Shown: piece by piece, positions 1 to 6,072 of the stretch
Position numbering within the stretch: position 1 is the first letter of the stretch
How the letters are laid out: every line of letters begins with the position of its first letter
NCBI GenBank assembly: GCA_017557005.1
Contig: JAFZFZ010000049.1
Span: 1-32,474, forward strand
Reading direction: 5' to 3'
Source of the DNA: Bacteroidaceae bacterium
GTDB lineage: Bacteria; Bacteroidota; Bacteroidia; Bacteroidales; Bacteroidaceae
Length of the DNA stretch: 32,474 bases
Notes under the pieces: model-generated
What the model was told of the DNA's origin: nothing
Seen by the model: only the letters and a program-made list of their open reading frames with translations
Databases searched by the model: none
Program-made: the position numbers and the translations under genes

Positions 1-20
1 CTATCAAAAGTTTATCAATT

Positions 21-122
21 GTAAACGAATTATAGGAATAAGTTTTTAACCCGTCAACCCAGTATAGGAATAAGGTAAAATCGTGTAAACCTGCTATAGG
101 AATAATCACAAAAACTGACAAC
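21..122. repeat. Three-copy direct repeat with exact 32-bp period
   Basis: The 11-bp core TATAGGAATAA occurs identically at 31-41, 63-73 and 95-105, exactly 32 bp apart. Each core is preceded 10 bp upstream by GTAAAC or GTCAAC (21-26, 53-58, 85-90). A fourth upstream half, GACAAC, follows in phase at 117-122 but its core has decayed. The sequence between cores differs from copy to copy. A 32-bp spacing is about three helical turns, so proteins bound to the cores would lie on the same DNA face, as in iterons or operator arrays (inference). No matching copy lies in phase before position 21 within the window. Confidence 0.85.
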
Positions 123-193
123 CTAAATCAGGAAAGTACAAATGCTTTCATGCCTTTTCAAAATCGAAGCCTTTCAATAAGAAAAAAGCCTTT

Positions 194-239
194 GTCCGTT
201 AGAAAAATCAAAGCCGTCTGATTTTCCTAACAGACGGCT
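194..239 (-). terminator. Hairpin region after higA with two alternative stems
   Basis: A perfect 9-bp stem AGCCGTCTG (212-220) / CAGACGGCT (231-239) with a 10-nt loop lies 18 bp past the higA stop. Read on the minus strand it is followed by a T-rich run, so it can act as an intrinsic terminator. A longer competing stem pairs 194-210 with 219-235 (15 of 17 pairs). The two stems share bases and cannot form together. Confidence 0.6.
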
Positions 240-256
240 TCGATGGGATGGGTTAC

Positions 257-568
257 TTAAAGGATTGTTAAACTGACGCGGCGGCCTAATCCTTCGAAGA
301 TTCTAAACAGCGTACCTAACTGTATGTCGGCCTTTCCATTTTCGAGGCGAGAGATGTAGGTTTTCTTCGTACCAATCTTCTCGGCCAGTTCCTCTTGCGT
401 GAGTCCTGCGCGTTTGCGCTCTTCCTTGAGTGTCTGGGCAAGGCAAAAAGCCTCAGTCTCGCGGTCAAACTCTTCGCGTGTCTCGCTGCCTACCTTGCCG
501 AACTCTACATCCAGCAATTCGTCGAGGCTACTGCAATTCATAAGGGCATTTTCTTTTGACTTATCCAT
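257..568 (-). CDS. higA: HigA-like antitoxin, XRE-family helix-turn-helix protein
   Basis: This 103-residue protein carries a Cro/C1-type helix-turn-helix in its C-terminal half: residues about 49-97 include the pattern RAGLTQEELAEKIG and then TYISRLENGK. The N-terminal 45 residues are acidic and probably form the toxin-binding part. It starts 2 bp after the RelE-like gene ends, so the two are co-transcribed toxin first, the order typical of higBA loci. HigA antitoxins bind and neutralise HigB and repress their own promoter; the likely operator is near 933-963. The competing hairpins at 194-239 follow the stop codon. The family call is firm. The symbol is by analogy, since many RelE/XRE pairs of this order are simply labelled type II toxin-antitoxin. 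Confidence 0.85.
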   Translation of the reverse strand: MDKSKENALMNCSSLDELLDVEFGKVGSETREEFDRETEAFCLAQTLKEERKRAGLTQEELAEKIGTKKTYISRLENGKADIQLGTLFRIFEGLGRRVSLTIL

Positions 569-570
569 AA

Positions 571-906
571 CTATTTGTTGTTAAAATATTCATTCATTAG
601 CCGTTCGGCCTTATCAATCTCACTTGCGGGAGTCTTCTGTGTCTTTTTCTGAAAGCCGTTGAAGAGAACCACCAATGATCCTTCGTCAAAACAGCAGAAT
701 ACTCGATAGATATTTCCAGCATATTCGACACGGATTTCATACAGTCCTTTTTTGCCCTCTATGCTCTTTAATATTGAGACTGGCAATCGGTCTATCGTCT
801 GAATCCAAACCAACGTTTGCGCTATCTTACGCCTTACCTTATCGGTCTGCGCCACGAAGAATTCGTTAAAATAGTGCTTGTAAAATTTGATTTCACGTTT
901 AGCCAT
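571..906 (-). CDS. higB: HigB/RelE-like toxin, phage-derived Gp49-like family
   Basis: This 111-residue basic protein matches the RelE/ParE superfamily branch known as phage-derived Gp49-like (HigB type). It has an N-terminal helix region with a VRRKIAQTLVWIQT-like stretch, then beta strands including LKSIEGKKGLYEIRVEY and YRVFCCFDEG, and the usual FQKKTQKTP segment near the C-terminus. Family members are ribosome-dependent mRNA endonucleases that slow growth when the antitoxin is lost. It is the first gene of a two-gene unit with the XRE antitoxin 2 bp downstream. A TTTG-N19-TAACTTTG promoter lies about 27 bp upstream of the ATG. The downstream part of the cassette borders a degraded DUF4248 gene, consistent with acquisition on a mobile island (inference). 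Confidence 0.85.
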   Translation of the reverse strand: MAKREIKFYKHYFNEFFVAQTDKVRRKIAQTLVWIQTIDRLPVSILKSIEGKKGLYEIRVEYAGNIYRVFCCFDEGSLVVLFNGFQKKTQKTPASEIDKAERLMNEYFNNK

Positions 907-932
907 AAATTCTATCGCTATTAATTTAACGA

Positions 933-963
933 CAAAGTTAACGAAAAAGTTTACTTCTACAAA
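933..963 (-). promoter_or_regulatory. Bacteroidota promoter for higBA
   Basis: On the minus strand the -33 element TTTG (963-960) and the -7 element TAACTTTG (940-933) are separated by 19 bp, matching the Bacteroidota consensus TTTG-N19-TAnnTTTG. The predicted transcription start is about 20 bp upstream of the higB ATG. The TTAACG/CGTTAA words nearby could be part of an antitoxin operator (inference). Confidence 0.75.
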
Positions 964-967
964 GAAA

Positions 968-1147
968 AATCGACTTTTCTTCCCTGACCACCCCTACGAT
1001 AGCGCCTTGCGCCTCTTTCGCGAGGAGATGCACCAAACGCGCGGACTATGGGATGCGATGGTAGCTCAAGGCTACAAGGAGAAGAAGAAGGTGCTCACCC
1101 GAGCACAAGTGAAGGTGATAGTAAAGTTTCTCGACCCGCCGATTTAA
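968..1147 (+). pseudogene. 5'-truncated DUF4248-like gene remnant
   Basis: The frame from about 968 to 1147 encodes a segment resembling the C-terminal two thirds of DUF4248 proteins, small Bacteroidota proteins of roughly 70-80 residues: a FFPDHPYDSALRLF stretch, then a tryptophan/glycine helix with AQGYKEKKK, then a VLTRAQVKVIVKFL helix and an end at DPP. The frame is open upstream to 887, but its only possible early start is a TTG inside the opposite-strand higB gene. The first in-frame ATG (1028) would remove half the domain. The usual N-terminus is therefore missing, replaced by the higBA promoter region. DUF4248 genes often occur in mobile hotspots with HU-like proteins, amidases and VirE-type genes (family knowledge, not seen here). 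It could also be a divergent intact gene using a non-ATG start. Confidence 0.6.
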
Positions 1148-1167
1148 TCCAAGGCGGTAGAATGTAA

Positions 1168-1199
1168 ATACCCCAGTCTCATGGTTGAGGCTGGGGTAT
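1168..1199. terminator. Bidirectional terminator between DUF4248 remnant and rsgA
   Basis: ATACCCCAG (1168-1176) pairs with CTGGGGTAT (1191-1199). The stem continues through a T-G wobble and CTCA/TGAG to a TGGT tetraloop, 14 pairs in all. The hairpin lies between convergent genes, with T-rich sequence on the right side, and ends 29 bp from the rsgA stop. Confidence 0.75.
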
Positions 1200-1227
1200 A
1201 TATGTGTCTTTTTCGTTTGGGACTTCA

Positions 1228-2160
1228 CTAATAGCCTTCGCGGTACTTGCCCTCTTCCTTGTCGGTGAGCATGCTCAGGTAGGAGTTGTAGCGCGACTGG
1301 CTGATGCGGCACTCCTCCACGGCTTGGCGCACGGCGCAGTGGGGCTCGTGGGTGTGGGTGCAGTTGCCATAGCGGCAGTCGGCCGAGATAGCGAAGATCT
1401 CGCGGAAGTAATGGCCTATCTCCTCCTCCTCCATGTCGAAGGTGCCGAAGCCTTTGACGCCGGGGGTGTCGATGAGCCAGCCGCCCTCGCCGAAGGGGAA
1501 CATCTCGGAGAAGGTGGTGGTGTGCATGCCGGTGTTGTGGCGCTCAGATATCTCGGCTGTGCGCAAGCGGAGGTCGGGTAGGAGGGCGTTGATGAGGGTG
1601 CTCTTGCCTACGCCGGAGTTGCCCGAGAGGAGGGTGGTCTTGCCACGGAGGGCGGTACGCACGTGGTCGAGCCCCTCGCCATTGAGAGCCGACACGCAGG
1701 AGCAGTCGTACCCAATGGTGCGGTAGAGGTGCACGATGGCATCGAGGTAGCGGCGCTCGGCCTCGTCGTAGCGGTCTACCTTGTTGAACACGATGTGTAC
1801 GGGGATGCGGTAGGCCTCGGCGGTGGCGAGGAAGCGGTCGATGAAGGTGGTTGAGGTCTCGGGATAGTTGATGGTGACGATGAGCAGGCACATGTCGACA
1901 TTGGCGGCGAGGATGTGCGACTGCTTCGAGAGGTTCGAGGCGCGGCGGATGATGTAGTTGCGGCGCTCTTCGATATCGGTGATATAGGCGATGCCATCGA
2001 CAGGCTCAGTGAGCACAACCCTGTCGCCCACGGCCACAGGGTTGGTGCTACGGATACCTTTGAGTCGGAAGTTGCCCTTGATGCGGCAATCGATGAGGAG
2101 GCCCTCATCGGTCTTCACGATGTATTGGCTGCCGGTGTTCTTGATTACGAGTCCAAGCAT
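1228..2160 (-). CDS. rsgA: Ribosome small-subunit-dependent GTPase RsgA
   Basis: RsgA is a circularly permuted GTPase that checks late 30S subunit maturation. The 310-residue protein has an N-terminal OB-fold (residues ~1-70, beginning [11 protein letters not shown]), the G4 motif NKVD, a P-loop GNSGVGKST at about residues 180-188, the G3 motif DTPGVKGF, and a C-terminal zinc motif with Cys-x4-Cys-x-His-x5-Cys spacing ([14 protein letters not shown]). Order G4-G1-G3 is the family hallmark. The start at 2160 fits the family N-terminus. The frame continues upstream to 2226, but that extension translates the AT-rich repeat and is unlikely to be protein. The gene faces the same way as frr, but a 168-bp spacer with inverted repeat arms separates them. 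Confidence 0.95.
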   Translation of the reverse strand: MLGLVIKNTGSQYIVKTDEGLLIDCRIKGNFRLKGIRSTNPVAVGDRVVLTEPVDGIAYITDIEERRNYIIRRASNLSKQSHILAANVDMCLLIVTINYPETSTTFIDRFLATAEAYRIPVHIVFNKVDRYDEAERRYLDAIVHLYRTIGYDCSCVSALNGEGLDHVRTALRGKTTLLSGNSGVGKSTLINALLPDLRLRTAEISERHNTGMHTTTFSEMFPFGEGGWLIDTPGVKGFGTFDMEEEEIGHYFREIFAISADCRYGNCTHTHEPHCAVRQAVEECRISQSRYNSYLSMLTDKEEGKYREGY

Positions 2161-2165
2161 ATATA

Positions 2166-2324
2166 AATTAAAAATTGAAAATTGAAAGTTGAAAATTATT
2201 GTAAGCCAGCTCGCCAACGACATCATCGCGGAGCCTGATTAGCTTCGCTGAGCGATTAGTAAGCAAGCTTACATTGCGCTCGCTTGCACGAGCCTTTTTA
2301 ATTCTCAATTCTCAATTTTCAATT
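2166..2324. repeat. Intergenic repeat with inverted AT-rich arms and structured core
   Basis: The left arm (2166-2198) is built of AATTGAAA-type words. The right arm (2295-2324) is built of the complementary TCAATTCT/TTTTCAATT words, so the arms are inverted. The GC-richer core (2199-2294) contains the palindrome GTAAGC-AA-GCTTAC (2259-2272) and TCGC-TGA-GCGA. The element fills the rsgA-frr spacer. No gene is seen in it. Confidence 0.7.
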
Positions 2325-2328
2325 CGTG

Positions 2329-2880
2329 TTACACGGTCATGATCTCTTTCTCCTTGTCGGCGTAGAGCTCTTCTACCTTCTTTACGTACTTGTCGTGCAA
2401 CTTCTGGAGCTTCTCTTCGCCATCCTTCTGCACGTCTTCGGGCATACCGTCCTTAACGGCCTTCTTCAGTGCATCGATGCAGTCGCGACGAGCGTTGCGG
2501 ATGCTGATCTTAGCGTGCTCGGCTACCTCCTTACACTGCTTGGCGAGCTGCTTACGGCGCTCCTCGGTGAGAGGGGGGATGCCGAGGCGGATGATCTCAC
2601 CGTTGTTCTCGGGCATGATGCCGAGGGGTGAGTCGATGATGGCCTTCTCGATGATGCGGAACATGCTCTTGTCCCAAGGCTTGATGGCGATGGTGCGTGC
2701 ATCGGGGGTGGTGATAGAGGCTACATTGGTAAGGGGTACCATGCTGCCGTATGAGTCTACGCGGATGCCGTCGAGGATGCGGGTGTTGGCTTTGCCGGCA
2801 CGGATGCGGGCGAGCTCGTCTTCAACGTGGAGGATGGCCATTTCCATCATCTCTTGTGCTTCGTTCAAGTATTCTTGCAT
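2329..2880 (-). CDS. frr: Ribosome recycling factor
   Basis: RRF acts with EF-G to split post-termination ribosomes in the cytoplasm. The 183-residue length is normal for the family. Diagnostic segments are present: [17 protein letters not shown] near the N-terminus, [16 protein letters not shown], the [15 protein letters not shown] block, the hinge region with [20 protein letters not shown], and the C-terminal helix containing [18 protein letters not shown]. The ATG at 2880 starts in register with the first long helix of domain I. The gene has its own promoter at 2925-2956 and is divergent from the polyphosphate polymerase gene. In many bacteria frr follows pyrH directly; here pyrH is about 6 kb away on the other strand. 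Confidence 0.97.
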   Translation of the reverse strand: MQEYLNEAQEMMEMAILHVEDELARIRAGKANTRILDGIRVDSYGSMVPLTNVASITTPDARTIAIKPWDKSMFRIIEKAIIDSPLGIMPENNGEIIRLGIPPLTEERRKQLAKQCKEVAEHAKISIRNARRDCIDALKKAVKDGMPEDVQKDGEEKLQKLHDKYVKKVEELYADKEKEIMTV

Positions 2881-2924
2881 ATGTTTTTAGTTTTTTAAGT
2901 TTATGAGTTTTTACGTTTAATAGC

Positions 2925-2956
2925 CAAAGGTAGGCGGTTTTTTTCTTTTATGCAAT
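2925..2956 (-). promoter_or_regulatory. Candidate promoter of frr
   Basis: On the minus strand a -7 element TACCTTTG (2932-2925) is preceded after 20 bp by ATTG (2956-2953), one mismatch from the -33 TTTG. This leaves a leader of about 40 nt before the frr ATG. Confidence 0.6.
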
Positions 2957-3013
2957 AGTTTGGGGTTTATATAAATAAATATAACGTAAAATGATGAGAT
3001 TTCGCGCTTTTCG

Positions 3014-3045
3014 TTTCGCCGTTTAGGAATAAAACGATATATTTG
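3014..3045 (+). promoter_or_regulatory. Candidate promoter of the VTC/DUF4956 unit
   Basis: TTTC (3014-3017), 20 bp, then TATATTTG (3038-3045) fits the Bacteroidota -33/-7 form with one mismatch in -33. A second -7-like word TAATTTTG follows at 3048-3055 with a poorer -33 partner. The ATG at 3075 is about 22 bp from the predicted start site. Confidence 0.55.
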
Positions 3046-3074
3046 CATAATTTTGTATCGTACGTCTACATACT

Positions 3075-3836
3075 ATGGAACAACATATAATAGAATTGCT
3101 GGATAAGTTGCCGCCCATCTCGCTGGATGAGATGAAGGACATAAAACTGATGAACCGCATAGACAAGAAGTACTTGGCTACGATAGACCAGTTGAAGCAG
3201 TTGCTCGTGCTGGCGCAGGGCAAGTACATGGTGCAGCAGATTGATGGCAAGCGATACAACCGTTACCACACGATTTACTTGGACACTCCCGATGAGGAGA
3301 TGTATACGATGCATCACAACGGACGACTTGTGAGGCAGAAGGTGCGTGTGCGCACTTACATGGACTCGGACGATACCTTCCTGGAGGTGAAGAACAAGAA
3401 CAACCACGGCCGCACCAAGAAGAAACGCATGAGCGTGGGCAGTGTTGACACCCTCGTGGCCGATGGGGGCGACACCCTGCTGGCCAAGCATGCACACTAC
3501 CTGCTGGCCGACCTGGTGCCCAAGGTGGAGAACCGATTTGAGCGTATCACGCTGGTGAACATGGCCAAGACCGAGCGCCTCACGATAGACTGCCATGTGA
3601 AGTTTCACCACTGCGAGACGGACATGCATAGCACCTATGACCGACTGGTGATCATCGAGCTCAAGCGCGATGGCAACGTGTACTCGCCGGTGAAGGACAT
3701 GCTGCGCGAGCTGCGCATCAAGCCGTCGGGATTCAGCAAGTACTGCATAGGATCGGCACTCACCAACCCGAACCTGAAGCGCAACCGATTCAAACCGAGA
3801 TTTACAAAGATTGAAAAACTATTAAACAAATACTAA
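3075..3836 (+). CDS. VTC-domain protein, polyphosphate polymerase family
   Basis: This 253-residue protein matches the VTC domain (CYTH-like triphosphate tunnel) whose yeast member Vtc4 makes polyphosphate from ATP. Tunnel-type charged residues are in place: R28 and K31/K32 (MNRIDKKY), R91/R93 (KVRVR), K106 in FLEVKNK, R154/R157 and R168, the Glu-Lys pair at 195/197 in IIELK, and K222 in GFSKY. There is no signal peptide or membrane segment, so it should be cytoplasmic. It is followed 4 bp later by a DUF4956 membrane protein, a pairing common in bacteria, which suggests the product is handed to or regulated at the membrane (inference). Bacterial activity is not established for this subfamily, so polyphosphate synthesis is a family-based proposal. 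Confidence 0.85.
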   Translation: MEQHIIELLDKLPPISLDEMKDIKLMNRIDKKYLATIDQLKQLLVLAQGKYMVQQIDGKRYNRYHTIYLDTPDEEMYTMHHNGRLVRQKVRVRTYMDSDDTFLEVKNKNNHGRTKKKRMSVGSVDTLVADGGDTLLAKHAHYLLADLVPKVENRFERITLVNMAKTERLTIDCHVKFHHCETDMHSTYDRLVIIELKRDGNVYSPVKDMLRELRIKPSGFSKYCIGSALTNPNLKRNRFKPRFTKIEKLLNKY

Positions 3837-3840
3837 GATT

Positions 3841-4581
3841 ATGGGAAACTTATTGAACCTGATTGCCGGCGGGGCTAAGAGCCTCGTGATGGCTGCCGAA
3901 GAGTTGGACATGGACATGACAACCTTGACTGATGCTGCGACTACATCGGTGATGGCCGACTGGGGTGGACTGGCTGAGCTGCTCATCCGCTTCGTGCTCA
4001 ACACACTTGTGATAGGTATCATCGTACGTGGCTTCTACTACCCGAAGAGCAAGCGTCGCGACTACTTCTTCACCTTCCTGCTGATTGCTATCAGCGTGTT
4101 CCTGCTCATCTTCCTCATGGGTGGCGTGAAACTGAAGATTGGTTTCGCCCTTGGCTTGTTTGCCATCTTTGGTATCATCCGCTACCGCACCGAGTCAGTG
4201 CCCATCCGTGAGATGACATACCTCTTCCTCATCATCGCCGTGAGCGCCATCAACGGCTTGGCTACCAGCATCAGCTACGTAGAACTGCTGGCTACCAACC
4301 TGCTCTTCATCGGCTCTATCTGGGCATGCGAGAGCAACCACTGGGTGAAGCACGTGGCAAGCAAACTGGTGATGTATGATAACATCAGCCTCATCACTCC
4401 CGACAAGGAGCCCGAGCTCATCGCTGACCTTAAGAAACGTACCGGACTCGATATCCTGCGCGTAGAGGTGGGCGCCATCGACTTCTCAAAGGATACCGTG
4501 ATTGTGAAGATCTACTACGAGCCCCTCACCAATGAGGTGAACAGCGTGAATCAGGTAGGCCGCTTGCCCAAGGCGGGATAA
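3841..4581 (+). CDS. DUF4956 inner-membrane protein
   Basis: This 246-residue protein has an N-terminal soluble stretch (~1-40), then about four to five hydrophobic segments between residues 43 and 160, including VLNTLVIGIIVRGFYY, a second ending LLIFLMGGVKLK, and FALGLFAIFGIIRYRT. A cytosolic C-terminal domain of about 75 residues follows, containing DLKKRTGLDILRVEVGAIDF. The RYRTESVPIREM loop after the third segment is the strongly conserved DUF4956 signature. The gene begins 4 bp after the VTC gene and is followed by a strong terminator, so the two form a defined unit. The function of DUF4956 is unknown. Its constant VTC partner suggests a membrane partner for polyphosphate synthesis, transport or sensing (inference). 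Confidence 0.9.
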   Translation: MGNLLNLIAGGAKSLVMAAEELDMDMTTLTDAATTSVMADWGGLAELLIRFVLNTLVIGIIVRGFYYPKSKRRDYFFTFLLIAISVFLLIFLMGGVKLKIGFALGLFAIFGIIRYRTESVPIREMTYLFLIIAVSAINGLATSISYVELLATNLLFIGSIWACESNHWVKHVASKLVMYDNISLITPDKEPELIADLKKRTGLDILRVEVGAIDFSKDTVIVKIYYEPLTNEVNSVNQVGRLPKAG

Positions 4582-4592
4582 GGATAAAGTAG

Positions 4593-4643
4593 CGTTGCAT
4601 GTATGTATCAAGACAAACCTTGTGCATACATGCAATGTTTTTT
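4593..4643 (+). terminator. Intrinsic terminator after DUF4956 gene
   Basis: A 13-bp stem (4593-4605 with 4625-4637, one G-T wobble) encloses a 19-nt loop and is followed directly by six T residues (4638-4643). This is a clear rho-independent terminator 12 bp after the DUF4956 stop. It splits the VTC/DUF4956 pair from the downstream secreted genes. Confidence 0.85.
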
Positions 4644-4739
4644 ATAGGTAGGTGCTGCATTTTAACGCAAAACCGAGTGAAGATTTCAGAATCTTTTCAG
4701 AATTGACCGACACCTTTGCTGTGTAAAATGTAATAAACT

Positions 4740-5582
4740 ATGAAAAGTGTAAGACGTATATTGGGCACTGCGTGCCTGGTGATGGCAGCCTCTACCGTGG
4801 CTGCACAGAGCGACTTTGGCGTGTGGACGAGCATCGAAGGCTCGACCAAGCTGAACAAGAAATTAGAGCTCTCGCTCGAGGGTGAGTATCGCACTCAGGA
4901 CATGACGACCATGACGGAGCGCGTGTCGGGCGCGGTGAACCTCTCGTATAAGGATAAGAAGGTGCCCTTCCTCAAGGCCGATGTGGGGTATACCTTCATG
5001 TATATGCAGTATATGGGCGACACGGAGGTGAAGTACCGCACCGACGAGGAGGGCAACTATGAGCTGGATGGCGAGGGTAACCTCATCCCCAAGCACATGA
5101 ACGTGGATGCTCCCTACTGGACGGCACGCCACCGTGCTACCGCATCGCTCACCGGCTCGTTCAAGCTGGGCCGCTTCAAGTTCTCACTGCGCGAACGCTA
5201 CCAGTACACCTACCGCATGGCGGCAGAGTGTGACCGCGAGCGTTACTATTATCTCTACTTCCCTCCAGTGTATGAGATGTGGGATGAGACCCCCGAACAG
5301 ATGGTGGATGAGAAGGTCGCCAAGAGCGACCATAAGCTGCGCTCGCGCCTCCAGGTGAGCTACAACATCAAGGGTTGTCCGCTGGAGCCCTTCGCCGAGG
5401 TGGAGGTATACAACGAACTCGACAATGCCCTGGCACTCGATAAGGTGCGCTACACCGTGGGCACGGAGTATAAGATCAATAAGGAAAACAAGCTGAAGGT
5501 ATACTATCGCTACCAAGACTATGCCGGCATCGATGAGGTGAACGGACATGTATTGGGACTTGGCTATGCCTTCGAATTCTAA
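4740..5582 (+). CDS. DUF2490 family outer-membrane protein
   Basis: This 280-residue protein begins with a signal peptide (residues 1-22, ending AAST-VAAQ) and is made of alternating strands typical of a small beta-barrel. Strands such as KLELSLEGEYRT, FKFSLRERYQYTYRM and LKVYYRYQDY are visible. It ends in aromatic residues (GLGYAFEF), the usual barrel C-terminal signature. These fit DUF2490, a family of predicted outer-membrane proteins with no assigned function. The gene lies 104 bp past a terminator. The spacer holds a small hairpin AGATT-TCAG-AATCT (4681-4694) and only a weak -7-like word CACCTTTG (4711-4718). It is followed 22 bp later by a small secreted protein gene and then the beta-helix gene, suggesting a surface-exposed module. 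Confidence 0.85.
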   Translation: MKSVRRILGTACLVMAASTVAAQSDFGVWTSIEGSTKLNKKLELSLEGEYRTQDMTTMTERVSGAVNLSYKDKKVPFLKADVGYTFMYMQYMGDTEVKYRTDEEGNYELDGEGNLIPKHMNVDAPYWTARHRATASLTGSFKLGRFKFSLRERYQYTYRMAAECDRERYYYLYFPPVYEMWDETPEQMVDEKVAKSDHKLRSRLQVSYNIKGCPLEPFAEVEVYNELDNALALDKVRYTVGTEYKINKENKLKVYYRYQDYAGIDEVNGHVLGLGYAFEF

Positions 5583-5604
5583 TCATATAATATTATAAAG
5601 TATA

Positions 5605-6072
5605 ATGAAACGTAATTTATACCTATTATTTGCATTGCTGCTTGCAGGTGCTGTGCAGGTAAAGGCGCAGCAGATGGTTGTTGTTGCTGGAGAAAGTTCA
5701 AACACTCATTGGGAATATCCTTATGATGATGCCAAAATAACCTTTTCTGATGGACAGATGTTGTTTCATCTTAAAGGGAAAGTGACTAATACGTATAATA
5801 TAAAGGATATAGAGAGAATCTATTTCTTTGTGTATGATGCTGCTGTGGATGCGATGCCAACTGCAGAAACTATGTCGTATTCTTCACATAAAGAGGAAGT
5901 CTCCATCAATGCTAATCCAGGAACTTTGGTTACCATATATCATGCCAATGGCGCTAAGGCGATCTCGCATATTCAAACCATTGCAAATGCACCTATCAGC
6001 GTGGCACATCTTCCCGCAGGTGCATATGTGATTGTTGTTGGTGGTAAAACCCTTAAATTTGTAAAGCAATGA
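5605..6072 (+). CDS. Small secreted protein with sorting-tail-like C-terminus
   Basis: I do not recognise a named family for the body of this 155-residue protein. It has a clear signal peptide (residues 1-21, ending VKAQ). The last 60 residues follow the pattern of type IX secretion A-type sorting tails: a strand with TIYHANGAKA, then LPAGAYVIVVGGKTLKFVKQ. The middle has the form seen in Bacteroidales proteins where a line of code tests for an INDIERIYF-like strand (IKDIERIYFFVYD). Base composition is clearly richer in A+T than in the flanking genes over about 5660-6060, which suggests separate origin or weak codon selection. Its stop overlaps the next start by 4 bp (ATGA), so the two are translationally coupled. 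It may be an accessory or anchor for the beta-helix protein (inference). Confidence 0.75.
   Translation: MKRNLYLLFALLLAGAVQVKAQQMVVVAGESSNTHWEYPYDDAKITFSDGQMLFHLKGKVTNTYNIKDIERIYFFVYDAAVDAMPTAETMSYSSHKEEVSINANPGTLVTIYHANGAKAISHIQTIANAPISVAHLPAGAYVIVVGGKTLKFVKQ

Noticed and set aside
21..122. CRISPR array
   Set aside because: The identical core is only 11 bp, the intervals are 21 bp, there are three copies, and no cas genes are present.
2161..2226. N-terminal extension of rsgA to 2226
   Set aside because: It translates the AT-rich repeat; the family start is MLGLVIKN at 2160.
3075..3836. CYTH-type adenylate cyclase or thiamine triphosphatase
   Set aside because: Same tunnel fold, but the residues, length and DUF4956 neighbour favour the VTC family; activity remains unproved.
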